Positions 34,852-42,790 of a stretch of DNA of 64,000 bases are shown here, piece by piece. Position 1 is the stretch's first letter; each line of letters opens with the position of its first letter. A program made the position numbers and the translations under genes. The notes under the pieces are model-generated. The model had not been told where the DNA came from and searched no databases. It saw nothing but the letters and a program-made list of their open reading frames with translations. This DNA is from JAXGMV01 sp040768445 (GTDB lineage Bacteria; Chloroflexota; Anaerolineae; Anaerolineales; Anaerolineaceae): positions 1,302,001 through 1,366,000 of the forward strand of contig JAXGMV010000001.1 of the NCBI GenBank assembly GCA_040768445.1, in the 5' to 3' direction.

Positions 34852-35283
34852 ATGTTTACCATTAAGAAGTCCATCATCATTGATGCAACCGTTGAGAAAG
34901 TGTTCGGTTACATGGAAGATCCCACCCATCTTCCAGAATTCTGGCCCAGCATGATTGATATCACCAATGTGCGCCAGAAGGCTAACGGTGGGACGACATA
35001 CGAATGGGTCTACAAGATGGCCGGCATGAAGTTCCATGGCGAATCGGATACTTTGGAACTGGTCAAAAACAAGAAAATTGTTACTGAAAGCACCAAAGGT
35101 ATTCCTAACCACTTTGATTTTGATTTTATCGACATGGGCGGTAAAACAGAATTGAAGGTGGAGGCAGACTATTCCGTGCCGGTACCCCTACTCAGTAAAG
35201 TGGCGGAAGGCATCGTCAGCAAGCTGAACGAGCACGAGGCAGAGGTCATGCTGGCCAACTTGAAAGCCCGCATGGAAGGGTAG
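34852..35283 (+). CDS. SRPBCC family protein (polyketide cyclase/START-like)
   Basis: 143 residues. The N-terminal FTIKKSIIIDATVEKVFGYM followed by EDPTHLPEFWPS is the classic SRPBCC opening. It continues with TYEWVYKMAGMKFHGESDTL and HFDFDFIDMGGKTELKVEAD. The fold forms a deep hydrophobic ligand pocket; the ligand is unknown. A near-perfect ATAGGAGG lies before the ATG. A long hairpin terminator follows at 35397. Confidence 0.88.
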   Translation: MFTIKKSIIIDATVEKVFGYMEDPTHLPEFWPSMIDITNVRQKANGGTTYEWVYKMAGMKFHGESDTLELVKNKKIVTESTKGIPNHFDFDFIDMGGKTELKVEADYSVPVPLLSKVAEGIVSKLNEHEAEVMLANLKARMEG

Positions 35284-35396
35284 GCTAAAGCGCCTGTTTG
35301 ATCGAGGATTATCAACTAACTTGAATGAATAGATCCGGGCTTCCGGGTTCGACATAAACACAACACTGATCCATTGCAGAAAAAGAGCATCTGAAT

Positions 35397-35446
35397 GGCA
35401 AAATAACCGGTTGACGGCAATGTAAACGCGTTATTTTGCCCTTTCT
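35397..35446 (+). terminator. Long inverted repeat, probable terminator
   Basis: Perfect 11-bp arms GGCAAAATAAC (35397-35407) and GTTATTTTGCC (35430-35440) with a 22-nt loop, then CTTTCT. It lies in the 348-nt gap after the SRPBCC gene, where I see no gene. The stem is AT-rich, so a regulatory role is also possible. Confidence 0.5.
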
Positions 35447-35631
35447 ATTATTAAAGGATTGTATTATCTCTGAAAAAGAGACTTTTCAATAAGGGTAGTA
35501 CTGATACGGGTAAATCTGTCATCAAGCATTTTTGACGTTTCCCGGGTCATTGCAGCAACCCTGGTGCTTTTATATAATCATTTTATAACAATTATTCAGA
35601 CAGCCTGATATATGCTTGAGGAGGTTTGACC

Positions 35632-36660
35632 ATGCGAGCCATGCTAATTGACCGTATTCACCCGGTAAACGAGGATATTCCCGTGCTCCTGAAAGCTGAA
35701 TGTGCTGTGCCTCAGCCAGGTGCCGGCGAGATATTGATCAAAGTCAACGTCTGCGGGGTGTGTCACACGGAGCTTGATGAAATTGAGGGGCGCACACCGC
35801 CGCCAGTGCTGCCGGTCATACCCGGGCACCAGGTGGTTGGGCTGGTGGCTGGTTTGGGTCCTGGTGTTAGCCTGCATCGCATGGGTGAGAGGGTGGGTGT
35901 TGGCTGGATTTTCTCTGCCTGCGGGGTGTGTGAGTTCTGCCAGGCTGGGTTGGAAAACTTGTGCCCGGATTTCAAAGCTACCGGGCGCGATGCTGACGGC
36001 GGTTATGCCGAGTACATGGTGGTGCCTGAGGGGTTCGCCATTCCCATCCCCGCAGGCATCAGTGACATGCATGCCGCGCCGCTGCTGTGTGCCGGCGCGG
36101 TTGGGTACCGCTCACTGCAGCTGGCAAATCTGGTTGACGGTCAACCGCTGGGTCTAACCGGCTTCGGCGCATCAGGTCACCTGGTGCTGCAGATGGTACG
36201 CCATGTCTATCCCAACTCAAAGGTGTATGTCTTCACCCGCAGCGAAGGTGAACAGCGCTTTGCGCGTGAGCTGGGCGCGGCCTGGGCTGGCGGCACCACG
36301 GACCAGCCGCCTGAACGCCTGCAGGCAGTGATTGATACCACGCCAGCCTGGCTGCCGGTCATTGCAGCACTTGAGGCGCTGGCGCCGGGTGGGCGCTTGG
36401 TAATTAACGCTATCCGCAAGGAAGGTGGGGACAGGGACGAGCTGCTGCATTTGAATTACGAAAGGCACCTGTGGATGGAGAAGGAGATCAAAAGCGTTGC
36501 CAATGTCACGAAGGGTGATATCAGCGAGTTTTTGGCGCTGGCTGTAGAAGCTGGCATACAACCCGAGGTGCAAACCTATGACCTGCCTGATGCCGGGCAG
36601 GCGCTGCTGGAGCTAAAAAACCGGAAAATTCGTGGTGCCAAGGTGCTTCAGATTACGTGA
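35632..36660 (+). CDS. Zinc-dependent alcohol dehydrogenase (MDR superfamily)
   Basis: 342 residues. Catalytic zinc ligands: C44 in CGVCHTEL and H66 in PGHQVVG. Structural zinc cysteines: C97, C100, C103 and C111 in ACGVCEFCQAGLENLC. The nucleotide-binding region is around GLTGFGASGHLVLQ. It resembles the AdhA-type group of medium-chain alcohol dehydrogenases; the substrate is unknown. GAGGAGG at 35618-35624 fixes ATG 35632 as start rather than TTG 35626. Confidence 0.92.
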   Translation: MRAMLIDRIHPVNEDIPVLLKAECAVPQPGAGEILIKVNVCGVCHTELDEIEGRTPPPVLPVIPGHQVVGLVAGLGPGVSLHRMGERVGVGWIFSACGVCEFCQAGLENLCPDFKATGRDADGGYAEYMVVPEGFAIPIPAGISDMHAAPLLCAGAVGYRSLQLANLVDGQPLGLTGFGASGHLVLQMVRHVYPNSKVYVFTRSEGEQRFARELGAAWAGGTTDQPPERLQAVIDTTPAWLPVIAALEALAPGGRLVINAIRKEGGDRDELLHLNYERHLWMEKEIKSVANVTKGDISEFLALAVEAGIQPEVQTYDLPDAGQALLELKNRKIRGAKVLQIT

Positions 36661-36686
36661 TTTTTTATTAGGAGATGTGAAAAACC

Positions 36687-37565
36687 ATGCGCAGTGAAAC
36701 AGAGATGTACGATCTGATCCTGGGTACCGCAACTGCGGATGAGCGCATCCGTGCGGTTATTCTGAACGGCTCACGCGCCAACCCGCGCGCCCGGGTGGAT
36801 CCCTTCCAGGATTTTGATATCGTCTACCTCGTAACCGATGTCAAGCCATTTCGCGAGGATATTACCTGGATTGACCGTTTTGGCGAGCGCATGATCCTGC
36901 AACTGCCCGATGATGTGGATGGGATACAGCAAGGTGAGCATGACCCGATTACCTACCTGATGCAGTTCATGGATGGCAACCGCATTGATTTGACATTGGT
37001 GCCGGTAGACCGGTTGAACGAATTGGAGGAAGACAGCCAGACCATTGCCCTACTCGATAAGGACGGCATCCTGCCGGCATATCCCCCGCCCGATGACAGC
37101 AGTACCCTGCCTGAGCCGCCTGCCGAGCGCCAGTATGATAACTGCTGCAACGAATTCTGGTGGGTCTCTGCTTATGTCGCCAAGGGCTTGTGGCGCGGTG
37201 AATTGATTTTCGCCCGCTCTTTACTGGAAGATATTCTGCGTAAGGAACTGATGAAAATGATAACCTGGTATCACGGTGTGCGCACGGGTTTTCACATTAA
37301 CCCAGGTAAATATGGCAGATACCTGCACGATGATATTGAGCCGGTACTGTGGGAGATGCTGCTGGCAACTTTTCGTGATGACACCATTGAGCATACCTGG
37401 CAGTCATTGTTTGTGATGTGTGAGTTGTTCAGAACTGTTGGTTTGCGTGTGGGTGATCACTTTGGCTACACCTATCCGGCGGATGATGACCGCCGGGTGA
37501 GTGCTCATCTGCAGCATGTGTACCGTCTGCCGCCGGATGCAACGGAAATTTACCCGGACAGATAG
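36687..37565 (+). CDS. Aminoglycoside 6-adenylyltransferase-like nucleotidyltransferase
   Basis: 292 residues, close to the length of ANT(6)/AadK enzymes. VILNGSRANPRA carries the G-S pair of the nucleotidyltransferase fold and DPFQDFDIVYLVTD the metal-binding aspartates (D42, D44). Later the typical blocks NCCNEFWWVSAYVAKGLWRG and MITWYHGVRTGFHINPGKYG are present. The family adenylylates streptomycin at position 6. Chromosomal copies in soil and sediment bacteria need not confer resistance. It starts 26 nt after the alcohol dehydrogenase gene, with TTAGGAGATG. Confidence 0.85.
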   Translation: MRSETEMYDLILGTATADERIRAVILNGSRANPRARVDPFQDFDIVYLVTDVKPFREDITWIDRFGERMILQLPDDVDGIQQGEHDPITYLMQFMDGNRIDLTLVPVDRLNELEEDSQTIALLDKDGILPAYPPPDDSSTLPEPPAERQYDNCCNEFWWVSAYVAKGLWRGELIFARSLLEDILRKELMKMITWYHGVRTGFHINPGKYGRYLHDDIEPVLWEMLLATFRDDTIEHTWQSLFVMCELFRTVGLRVGDHFGYTYPADDDRRVSAHLQHVYRLPPDATEIYPDR

Positions 37566-37619
37566 CCTGATACCCGGATTATTTAAGATAGTAATGACAT
37601 GAATTAGGGTAGATACCGC

Positions 37620-37674
37620 TTGACTTTTCTTTGTAGTCTGTTATGATAATTATATTCTAAAGAAAATGATTATC
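37620..37674 (+). promoter_or_regulatory. Promoter and AT-rich palindrome upstream of the PerR-like gene
   Basis: TTGACT (37620-37625), a 16-nt spacer and TATGAT (37642-37647). An inverted repeat GATAAT (37645-37650) / ATTATC (37669-37674) overlaps the -10 and the start region. It resembles a Fur/PerR operator and suggests autoregulation. Confidence 0.55.
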
Positions 37675-37676
37675 CA

Positions 37677-38117
37677 ATGATGATTGACCCTGAACTGCGC
37701 TATCAAAAAATGGTGAACACACTGCAGGAAAACGGCGGCAGGCTGACCTCTCACCGGCTGGCGCTTATCCGCTTGCTCTCTGAGTCTGATGGGCACCCCA
37801 ATGCCATGATGCTGTACCAGAAGTTGAGAGAACAGTTCCCTACCATCAGCCTGGCGACGGTCTACAAGACACTTACCCTGCTAAAAAAAGAAGGCCAGGT
37901 GCTGGAGATAGACCTGCACACCGAGAGTCACTACGACGGCAACAAGCCTTACCCGCACCCTCATTTGATTTGTACGAATTGTCACAAGATCATCGATGGT
38001 GATGAAATCAAGTCGCTAAAAAACCTGTCAGCTGAGCTTGAACAAACATTTTCATTTGAAGCAACCCAGTATCAACTGGTCATTTTTGGACTGTGTCGGG
38101 AATGCAAGCCTGAGTAA
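37677..38117 (+). CDS. perR: Fur-family peroxide regulator, PerR type
   Basis: 146 residues. A winged-helix N-terminal domain (GGRLTSHRLALIRLLSESD ... TVYKTLTLLKKEG) is followed by the Fur metal domain. The structural zinc cysteines are C99, C102, C140 and C143. The regulatory metal ligands of B. subtilis PerR (H37, D85, H91, H93, D104) are all present with a constant shift of three: H40, D88, H94, H96 and D107. Aspartate at the last position favours PerR over Fur. The catalase gene follows after 62 nt, a classic target. A palindrome overlaps its own promoter. No strong Shine-Dalgarno sequence; two adjacent ATGs. Confidence 0.88.
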   Translation: MMIDPELRYQKMVNTLQENGGRLTSHRLALIRLLSESDGHPNAMMLYQKLREQFPTISLATVYKTLTLLKKEGQVLEIDLHTESHYDGNKPYPHPHLICTNCHKIIDGDEIKSLKNLSAELEQTFSFEATQYQLVIFGLCRECKPE

Positions 38118-38179
38118 AGTATAACCAGTCTTTTAAAGAGCATATTTGAATTTGATAAAAAAAGAAAGGATAGGATAAG

Positions 38180-39646
38180 ATGACCGAAAAAAAGAAAAAT
38201 AAATTAACCACCGCTGCCGGAGCACCAGTTCCTGACAGCCAGAATGCCATGACCGCCGGACCGCGCGGCCCGATGCTGCTGCAGGACGTCTGGTACCTGG
38301 AAAAACTGGCGCACTTTGACCGCGAGGTTATCCCAGAGCGCCGTATGCATGCCAAGGGATCAGGCGCCTTTGGCACCTTCACCGTCACGCATGACATCAC
38401 ACGCTACACTAAAGCCAAGATCTTCTCTGAAGTTGGTAAGAAGACTGACTGCTTTGTGCGCTTCTCCACCGTGGCCGGCGAGCGCGGTGCTGCTGATGCC
38501 GAGCGTGACATCCGCGGCTTTGCCATGAAGTTCTACACCGAAGAGGGCAACTGGGACCTGGTTGGCAATAACACCCCCGTCTTCTTCCTGCGCGATCCGC
38601 ACAACTTCCCCGATCTGAACCGGGCTGTTAAGCGTGACCCGCACACCAACCTGCGTTCAGCCACCAATAACTGGGATTTCTGGACATCACTGCCGGAAGC
38701 CCTGCACCAGGTAACCATCACCATGAGCGATCGCGGTATCCCGGTTTCCTACCGCCATATGCACGGTTTTGGCAGCCATACCTTCAGCATGATCAATGCA
38801 AAGAACGAGCGTGTATGGGTCAAGTTCCACCTTGTCAGCCAGCAGGGCATCAAGAACCTGACTGACCAGGAAGCTGAGGCCATCGTCGCCAAAGATCGCG
38901 AGAGCCATCAAAAAGATTTGTTGGAAGCCATAGATCGCGGCGATTTCCCCCGCTGGAAGATGTTTATCCAGGTGATGACTGAAGAGCAGGCCTTGAAAAT
39001 GCCATACAATCCTTTCGACCTGACCAAGGTCTGGTACAAGAAGGACTTCCCGCTGATTGAGGTTGGTGTGATGGAGCTCAACCGCAACCCGGAGAATTAC
39101 TTCCAGGATGTGGAGCAGGCAGCATTCAACCCGGCAGCAGTCGTGCCCGGCATTGGTTTCTCACCTGACAAGATGCTGCAGGGACGCCTGTTCTCTTACG
39201 GCGATGCGCAGCGCTATCGCCTGGGTGTCAATCACCACCAGATACCGGTCAACAGCCCCAAGCATGCACCGGCGCACCCCTCACACCGCGACGGACAGAT
39301 GCGTGTGGATGGCAACCACGGCGCTACACTGGGTTACAGTCCCAACAGTTATGGCGAGTGGGAAGACCAACCGGAACACAAAGAACCCCCGCTGGCGCTT
39401 TACGGCAATGCTGACAACTGGAACTTCCGTGAGGATGATTCTGATTACTACACCCAGCCCGGCAAGCTCTTTAATTTGATGAGCAAAGAACAGCAGCAGG
39501 TGTTGTTTGAGAACACAGCCCGCAATATGGGTGATGCGCCTGAGTTCATCAAGATTCGGCATATCGGTAACTGTCTTAAGGCAGACAAGGCTTACGGCGA
39601 AGGCGTGGCAAAAGCGCTTGGCATTCCGCTGAGCAAGGTGAAGTAA
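38180..39646 (+). CDS. katA: Monofunctional heme catalase
   Basis: 488 residues, the length of small-subunit clade 3 catalases. Distal H57 in RRMHAKGSGAFG, N130 in LVGNNTPVFFLRDP, and the proximal heme-ligand tyrosine at about 340 in RLFSYGDAQRYRLG are all present. It decomposes hydrogen peroxide in the cytosol. The adjacent PerR-like gene on the same strand implies peroxide-inducible control. The ribosome site is AGGATAGGATAAG. A strong terminator follows. Confidence 0.97.
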   Translation: MTEKKKNKLTTAAGAPVPDSQNAMTAGPRGPMLLQDVWYLEKLAHFDREVIPERRMHAKGSGAFGTFTVTHDITRYTKAKIFSEVGKKTDCFVRFSTVAGERGAADAERDIRGFAMKFYTEEGNWDLVGNNTPVFFLRDPHNFPDLNRAVKRDPHTNLRSATNNWDFWTSLPEALHQVTITMSDRGIPVSYRHMHGFGSHTFSMINAKNERVWVKFHLVSQQGIKNLTDQEAEAIVAKDRESHQKDLLEAIDRGDFPRWKMFIQVMTEEQALKMPYNPFDLTKVWYKKDFPLIEVGVMELNRNPENYFQDVEQAAFNPAAVVPGIGFSPDKMLQGRLFSYGDAQRYRLGVNHHQIPVNSPKHAPAHPSHRDGQMRVDGNHGATLGYSPNSYGEWEDQPEHKEPPLALYGNADNWNFREDDSDYYTQPGKLFNLMSKEQQQVLFENTARNMGDAPEFIKIRHIGNCLKADKAYGEGVAKALGIPLSKVK

Positions 39647-39674
39647 ATTTTCAGTTAGTGTTTTGTGAGTTATG

Positions 39675-39710
39675 CAGGACGGTTGAAGCAATTCAGCCGT
39701 CCTGTTTTTA
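39675..39710 (+). terminator. Strong rho-independent terminator of katA
   Basis: CAGGACGGTTGAA (39675-39687) pairs with TTCAGCCGTCCTG (39692-39704) over 13 positions, with one wobble-type mismatch and loop GCAA, then TTTTT. Confidence 0.9.
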
Positions 39711-39749
39711 AGCTCAGCTCTTCCAGGTAGACGTCTCGGTGTTGCTGAT

Positions 39750-39755
39750 TATAAT
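39750..39755 (+). promoter_or_regulatory. -10 element of the GrpB gene, probably leaderless
   Basis: A perfect TATAAT ending 6 nt before ATG 39762. No convincing -35 and no Shine-Dalgarno sequence. Confidence 0.5.
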
Positions 39756-39761
39756 TAACCT

Positions 39762-40319
39762 ATGATTATTATAGACCCCTATCACACCGATTGGCCGACG
39801 GAATTTGAGGTGATACGCCAGGAGCTTAGTGCGGTGCTTGGCGACCTGGCGCTGCGCATAGACCACATTGGCTCGACGTCCGTACCGGGCATGGCAGCCA
39901 AGGACGTGGTCGATGTGCAGGTAACAGTGGCTGATTTATCCGAAGAGATTGTGAAACGGATGACTGCTGCAGGTTATGTCTTTGCGGGTCATGTTTCAAA
40001 TGATCACCTGCCTGCAGGGGAAATAGAGGACAGCGATCAATGGCAGAAGTATTATTTCAGTGAAAAGCCGGGTGAGAAGCGTGCCCATATCCATGTGCGC
40101 GTAGCCGGGAAAGCCAACCAGCGCTACCCGCTGCTGTTCAGGGATTACCTGCGCACACACCCTGAAGCGGTTGAAACCATTGTACATATCAAGCGTGAGC
40201 TGGCTGCTCGTTTTGCGGACGATGTGGATGCGTACTATGCTGTGAAAGACCCGGTGTACGACCTGGTCTACCAGGCTGCGCAAATGTGGGCGGAGCGATA
40301 CGGCTGGTTGCCTGACTGA
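39762..40319 (+). CDS. GrpB family protein (UPF0157)
   Basis: 185 residues with the full GrpB pattern: IDPYHTDWPTEFEVIRQEL, RIDHIGSTSVPGMAAKDVVD, VQVTVADL, and AHIHVRVAGKANQRYPLLFR with LRTHPEAVE. It belongs to the nucleotidyltransferase-like fold and is often annotated as a dephospho-CoA kinase-like or UPF0157 protein. The function is not established. Translation probably starts on a leaderless message. Confidence 0.9.
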   Translation: MIIIDPYHTDWPTEFEVIRQELSAVLGDLALRIDHIGSTSVPGMAAKDVVDVQVTVADLSEEIVKRMTAAGYVFAGHVSNDHLPAGEIEDSDQWQKYYFSEKPGEKRAHIHVRVAGKANQRYPLLFRDYLRTHPEAVETIVHIKRELAARFADDVDAYYAVKDPVYDLVYQAAQMWAERYGWLPD

Positions 40320-40344
40320 CTGTATGAGTGCCTAAGTTTTCTAA

Positions 40345-40812
40345 TTAGCCGTTCAGTTCATCCAGGATGGCAAACAGCTCTTCATTTTCTGGAATATCGG
40401 ACATTGAGTGACCGTAATGGACGTAACGGGCTGTGCCCTGCCTGTCCACGATCACCTGTGCCGGCATGCGTCCCAGCTTGAAAATATTCACTTCCTGTCC
40501 AAAGAGCTTGAGGACAGTTGTCTTGGGGTCTGGCAGGCCGATGAATGGCAGGTCGTTCTTCTCAAAATATGCTTTGAAGGTTTCGGCATCTTCCGGCCCA
40601 ACAACGATGATTTTCGTATTTCTTGCTGTAAATTGCTCAAAATCCTGGCGCAACTGCGCCATGTGCTTTTGGCAAAACGGTCAGGCAAAGGTGCGGTTAA
40701 AAACCAGCAAAATGTTGGACTGTTTTTTGAAGTCAGACAGGCTTACCGTTTGCCCGTGATAATCTTGCAGTGAAAATTGTGGTGCGGGGGTATCTACAGC
40801 AACTTTTGGCAT
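40345..40812 (-). CDS. Candidate selenocysteine peroxiredoxin (AhpC/TSA-like, UxxC) with in-frame TGA
   Basis: The frame opens at ATG 40812 with TAGGAGTAACAA upstream. It reads 43 residues (MPKVAVDTPAPQFSLQDYHG at the start, ILLVFNRTFA before the stop), meets TGA at 40681-40683, and continues without another stop to 40345. The continuation is PFCQKHMAQLRQDFEQF ... PFIGLPDPKTTVLKLFG. In this family the residue after FNRxF-x is the peroxidatic cysteine in C-P-x-C. Here TGA occupies exactly that position, giving U44-P-F-C47. A SECIS-like hairpin lies downstream. A SeC product would be 155 residues. If TGA is a true stop, the product has no active site. The gene starts 26 nt after marR on the same strand. 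Confidence 0.75.
40646..40661 (-). promoter_or_regulatory. Candidate bacterial SECIS hairpin
   Basis: On the minus strand TGGCGC, loop AGTT, GCGCCA form a perfect 6-bp stem-tetraloop. The loop begins 26 nt after the TGA and contains GU. Known bacterial SECIS elements place a short stem with a G in its apical loop about 16-37 nt after UGA. Confidence 0.6.
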
Positions 40813-40838
40813 TTGTTACTCCTAAAATAGTAAATGAC

Positions 40839-41351
40839 TTAACTTCTAACGTCTGGAGGTGTATCAGACAGATCACTTACCAACGAGATACTGGCTGTTT
40901 CCTGTTCGAGTTTAACAGCGTGGGCAGTAAGCGTGGTGATTGCAGCAGAAATTCGCAGGCGGTCTTCTTCTGGCAGGGAAGCGGTTAGCCTATCAACCCA
41001 GTCTTGCCTGGCTGTAATGCTCTCTTCAATCAGTCCGCGCCCCTTCTCGGTGATCTCTACCATGCGCACGCGGCGGTCTTCAGGTATTTCCTTGCGGCTG
41101 ACAAGCCCCTGTTGGACCATGCGTTCGACCATCTGGCTGGCGGCGGCGGGCGTGATTTCCATCATCTCACAGAAATGCACCAGCGGTGCGTCACCCTGGT
41201 AGTACAGGTGCATCAACACCGTCATCTGCGTGATGGACACGCCGATCGAGCGGGTGTAATGGTTGAAGTCCCGCAGCGAGATGCGCATGAACAGTGTCGA
41301 CCATTCCAGCAGCAGCTTTGATAGTTCAGGTGACTTTTGGTCAATAATCAT
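40839..41351 (-). CDS. MarR family transcriptional regulator
   Basis: 170 residues with the MarR winged-helix layout: the dimer helix ELSKLLLEWSTLFMRISLRD, the recognition region EITPAAASQMVERMVQQGLV and the wing RKEIPEDRRVRMVEITEKG. No ligand cysteine is evident, so the inducer may be a small molecule. It is divergent from the MFS gene, and a perfect palindrome between them fits its operator. The candidate selenoperoxiredoxin follows in the same transcript. Confidence 0.9.
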   Translation of the reverse strand: MIIDQKSPELSKLLLEWSTLFMRISLRDFNHYTRSIGVSITQMTVLMHLYYQGDAPLVHFCEMMEITPAAASQMVERMVQQGLVSRKEIPEDRRVRMVEITEKGRGLIEESITARQDWVDRLTASLPEEDRLRISAAITTLTAHAVKLEQETASISLVSDLSDTPPDVRS

Positions 41352-41386
41352 TTACAATTTCCTAATCTTTGCTTAATCCTCTCGGA

Positions 41387-41432
41387 TTGACAGCCTGATG
41401 AGGTCAAGGTATAGTTAACGTCGCTTAACTAT
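41387..41432 (+). promoter_or_regulatory. Promoter and MarR-type operator of the efflux operon
   Basis: TTGACA (41387-41392), a 17-nt spacer and TATAGT (41410-41415). A perfect palindrome ATAGTTAA (41411-41418), CGTCGC, TTAACTAT (41425-41432) covers the -10 and the expected start of transcription. A bound repressor there would block the promoter. Confidence 0.75.
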
Positions 41433-41485
41433 TAGTTTTACTTTATTATAAACGATTTTTAAACACGAAAATAAAACAATACTGA

Positions 41486-42778
41486 ATGAAACAGCAAACC
41501 ATAGCCACCATAATTCTCTTCGCTGCCATGATGATCATCATGCTGGGTTTCAGTATTGCCATCCCGCTAATGCCGTTTTACGTCACCCATTTCGGAGCAT
41601 CAGCCAGTGCGTTGGGCTTTATGATGGCGATGTACTCTATTATGCAATTCCTCTTTGCCCCCATGTGGGGCCGACTGTCGGACCGTTATGGCCGCAAACC
41701 CGTCATCCTGATTGGTATTGCCGGAAATTTCATTACTTTCTTAATGCAGGGTTTTGCCCAGAGCATCATGATGCTTACTCTCACCCGAACCCTGGCAGGC
41801 GTGATTACCTCCGCCACCTTGCCCACTGCGATGGCATATATGGCAGATATCACCAGCGATGAAGACCGTTCTCGCGGTGTCGGTTTGATGGGCGCTGCCA
41901 TGGGCATGGGAATGATCTTTGGGCCAAGCTTGGGCGGATTAATTACCGGACTCACCCTGCCGCTACCGCCGTTTATTAACAACCTGATGCAAATTACTAC
42001 TGACCCAAACACGGGGGGACTGATCAACCTGTCGTTCCCATTTTTCGTGAGTGCCTTGCTTGCACTAATTGCTTTCCCGTTCATTTTTATACTCCTTCCT
42101 GAAACGCTTACTCCTGAGAAGAGGCAGGCCATTGCCAGCGTAGCCCGACAATCACAAGTAAAACAGATAACAGCGGCACTGCGTGGTCCCTCAGGGTTTC
42201 TTTTCTTACTGGCATTTTTACTGGCGTTTGCGCTGGCAAATGTACAGGCAATACTCGGCATGTACGGCAAAGACATATTCTTAATGGGTCCCTCTGAGAT
42301 TGGCTTAATGATGGGGGTTATTGGCATACTGGTTGTGATTCAACAGGGTATTGTTATTGGACCGTTGACACGCAAAGTTGGTGAAGTAAAGGTCATCTGG
42401 GGGGGCCTGGTGATCAGCACAATTGGGTTTGTCCTGATGGCAGTGGTGAATACCAAGGTGATATTTTTTATTGCCGTGATCATTTTCCACTTTGGCAGTG
42501 TGCTGCTGCAGCCAAGTGTCACAGCGTTGATTTCAAAACGCGCCAGGACAGGCCAGGGTGAAGCTATGGGGTTAAATAATTCGTTCCAGGCAATTGGCAG
42601 GTCTATAGGACCGCTTTGGGCTGGATATGCCTATGATATCTACAGCAAGTTGTCGTTTTTCTCCGGCGCCTTTATCCAGATAGTGGCGTTTATCTATTCT
42701 ATTAAAATGCTGCGCGGCATGGAGAATGAACCAGCAAAGGCCGTTAAAGCTTCTAATGCTGTATCATTTGATGATTAA
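41486..42778 (+). CDS. MFS efflux transporter
   Basis: 430 residues, twelve membrane helices. The A-motif of drug:H+ antiporters is clear in WGRLSDRYGRKPVIL (loop 2-3), and LPTAMAYMADITSDEDRSRG resembles motif C-flanking sequences of DHA1-type exporters such as TetA/Bmr relatives. The substrate is unknown. It is the first gene of a run of six plus-strand genes. The divergent promoter carries a MarR-type operator. No Shine-Dalgarno sequence; the 5' leader would be about 60 nt. Confidence 0.9.
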   Translation: MKQQTIATIILFAAMMIIMLGFSIAIPLMPFYVTHFGASASALGFMMAMYSIMQFLFAPMWGRLSDRYGRKPVILIGIAGNFITFLMQGFAQSIMMLTLTRTLAGVITSATLPTAMAYMADITSDEDRSRGVGLMGAAMGMGMIFGPSLGGLITGLTLPLPPFINNLMQITTDPNTGGLINLSFPFFVSALLALIAFPFIFILLPETLTPEKRQAIASVARQSQVKQITAALRGPSGFLFLLAFLLAFALANVQAILGMYGKDIFLMGPSEIGLMMGVIGILVVIQQGIVIGPLTRKVGEVKVIWGGLVISTIGFVLMAVVNTKVIFFIAVIIFHFGSVLLQPSVTALISKRARTGQGEAMGLNNSFQAIGRSIGPLWAGYAYDIYSKLSFFSGAFIQIVAFIYSIKMLRGMENEPAKAVKASNAVSFDD

Positions 42779-42790
42779 TCATGAGAGGGG

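Noticed and set aside
38080..39691. Antisense open frames across katA
   Set aside because: They are a side effect of codon use in a strongly conserved catalase gene.
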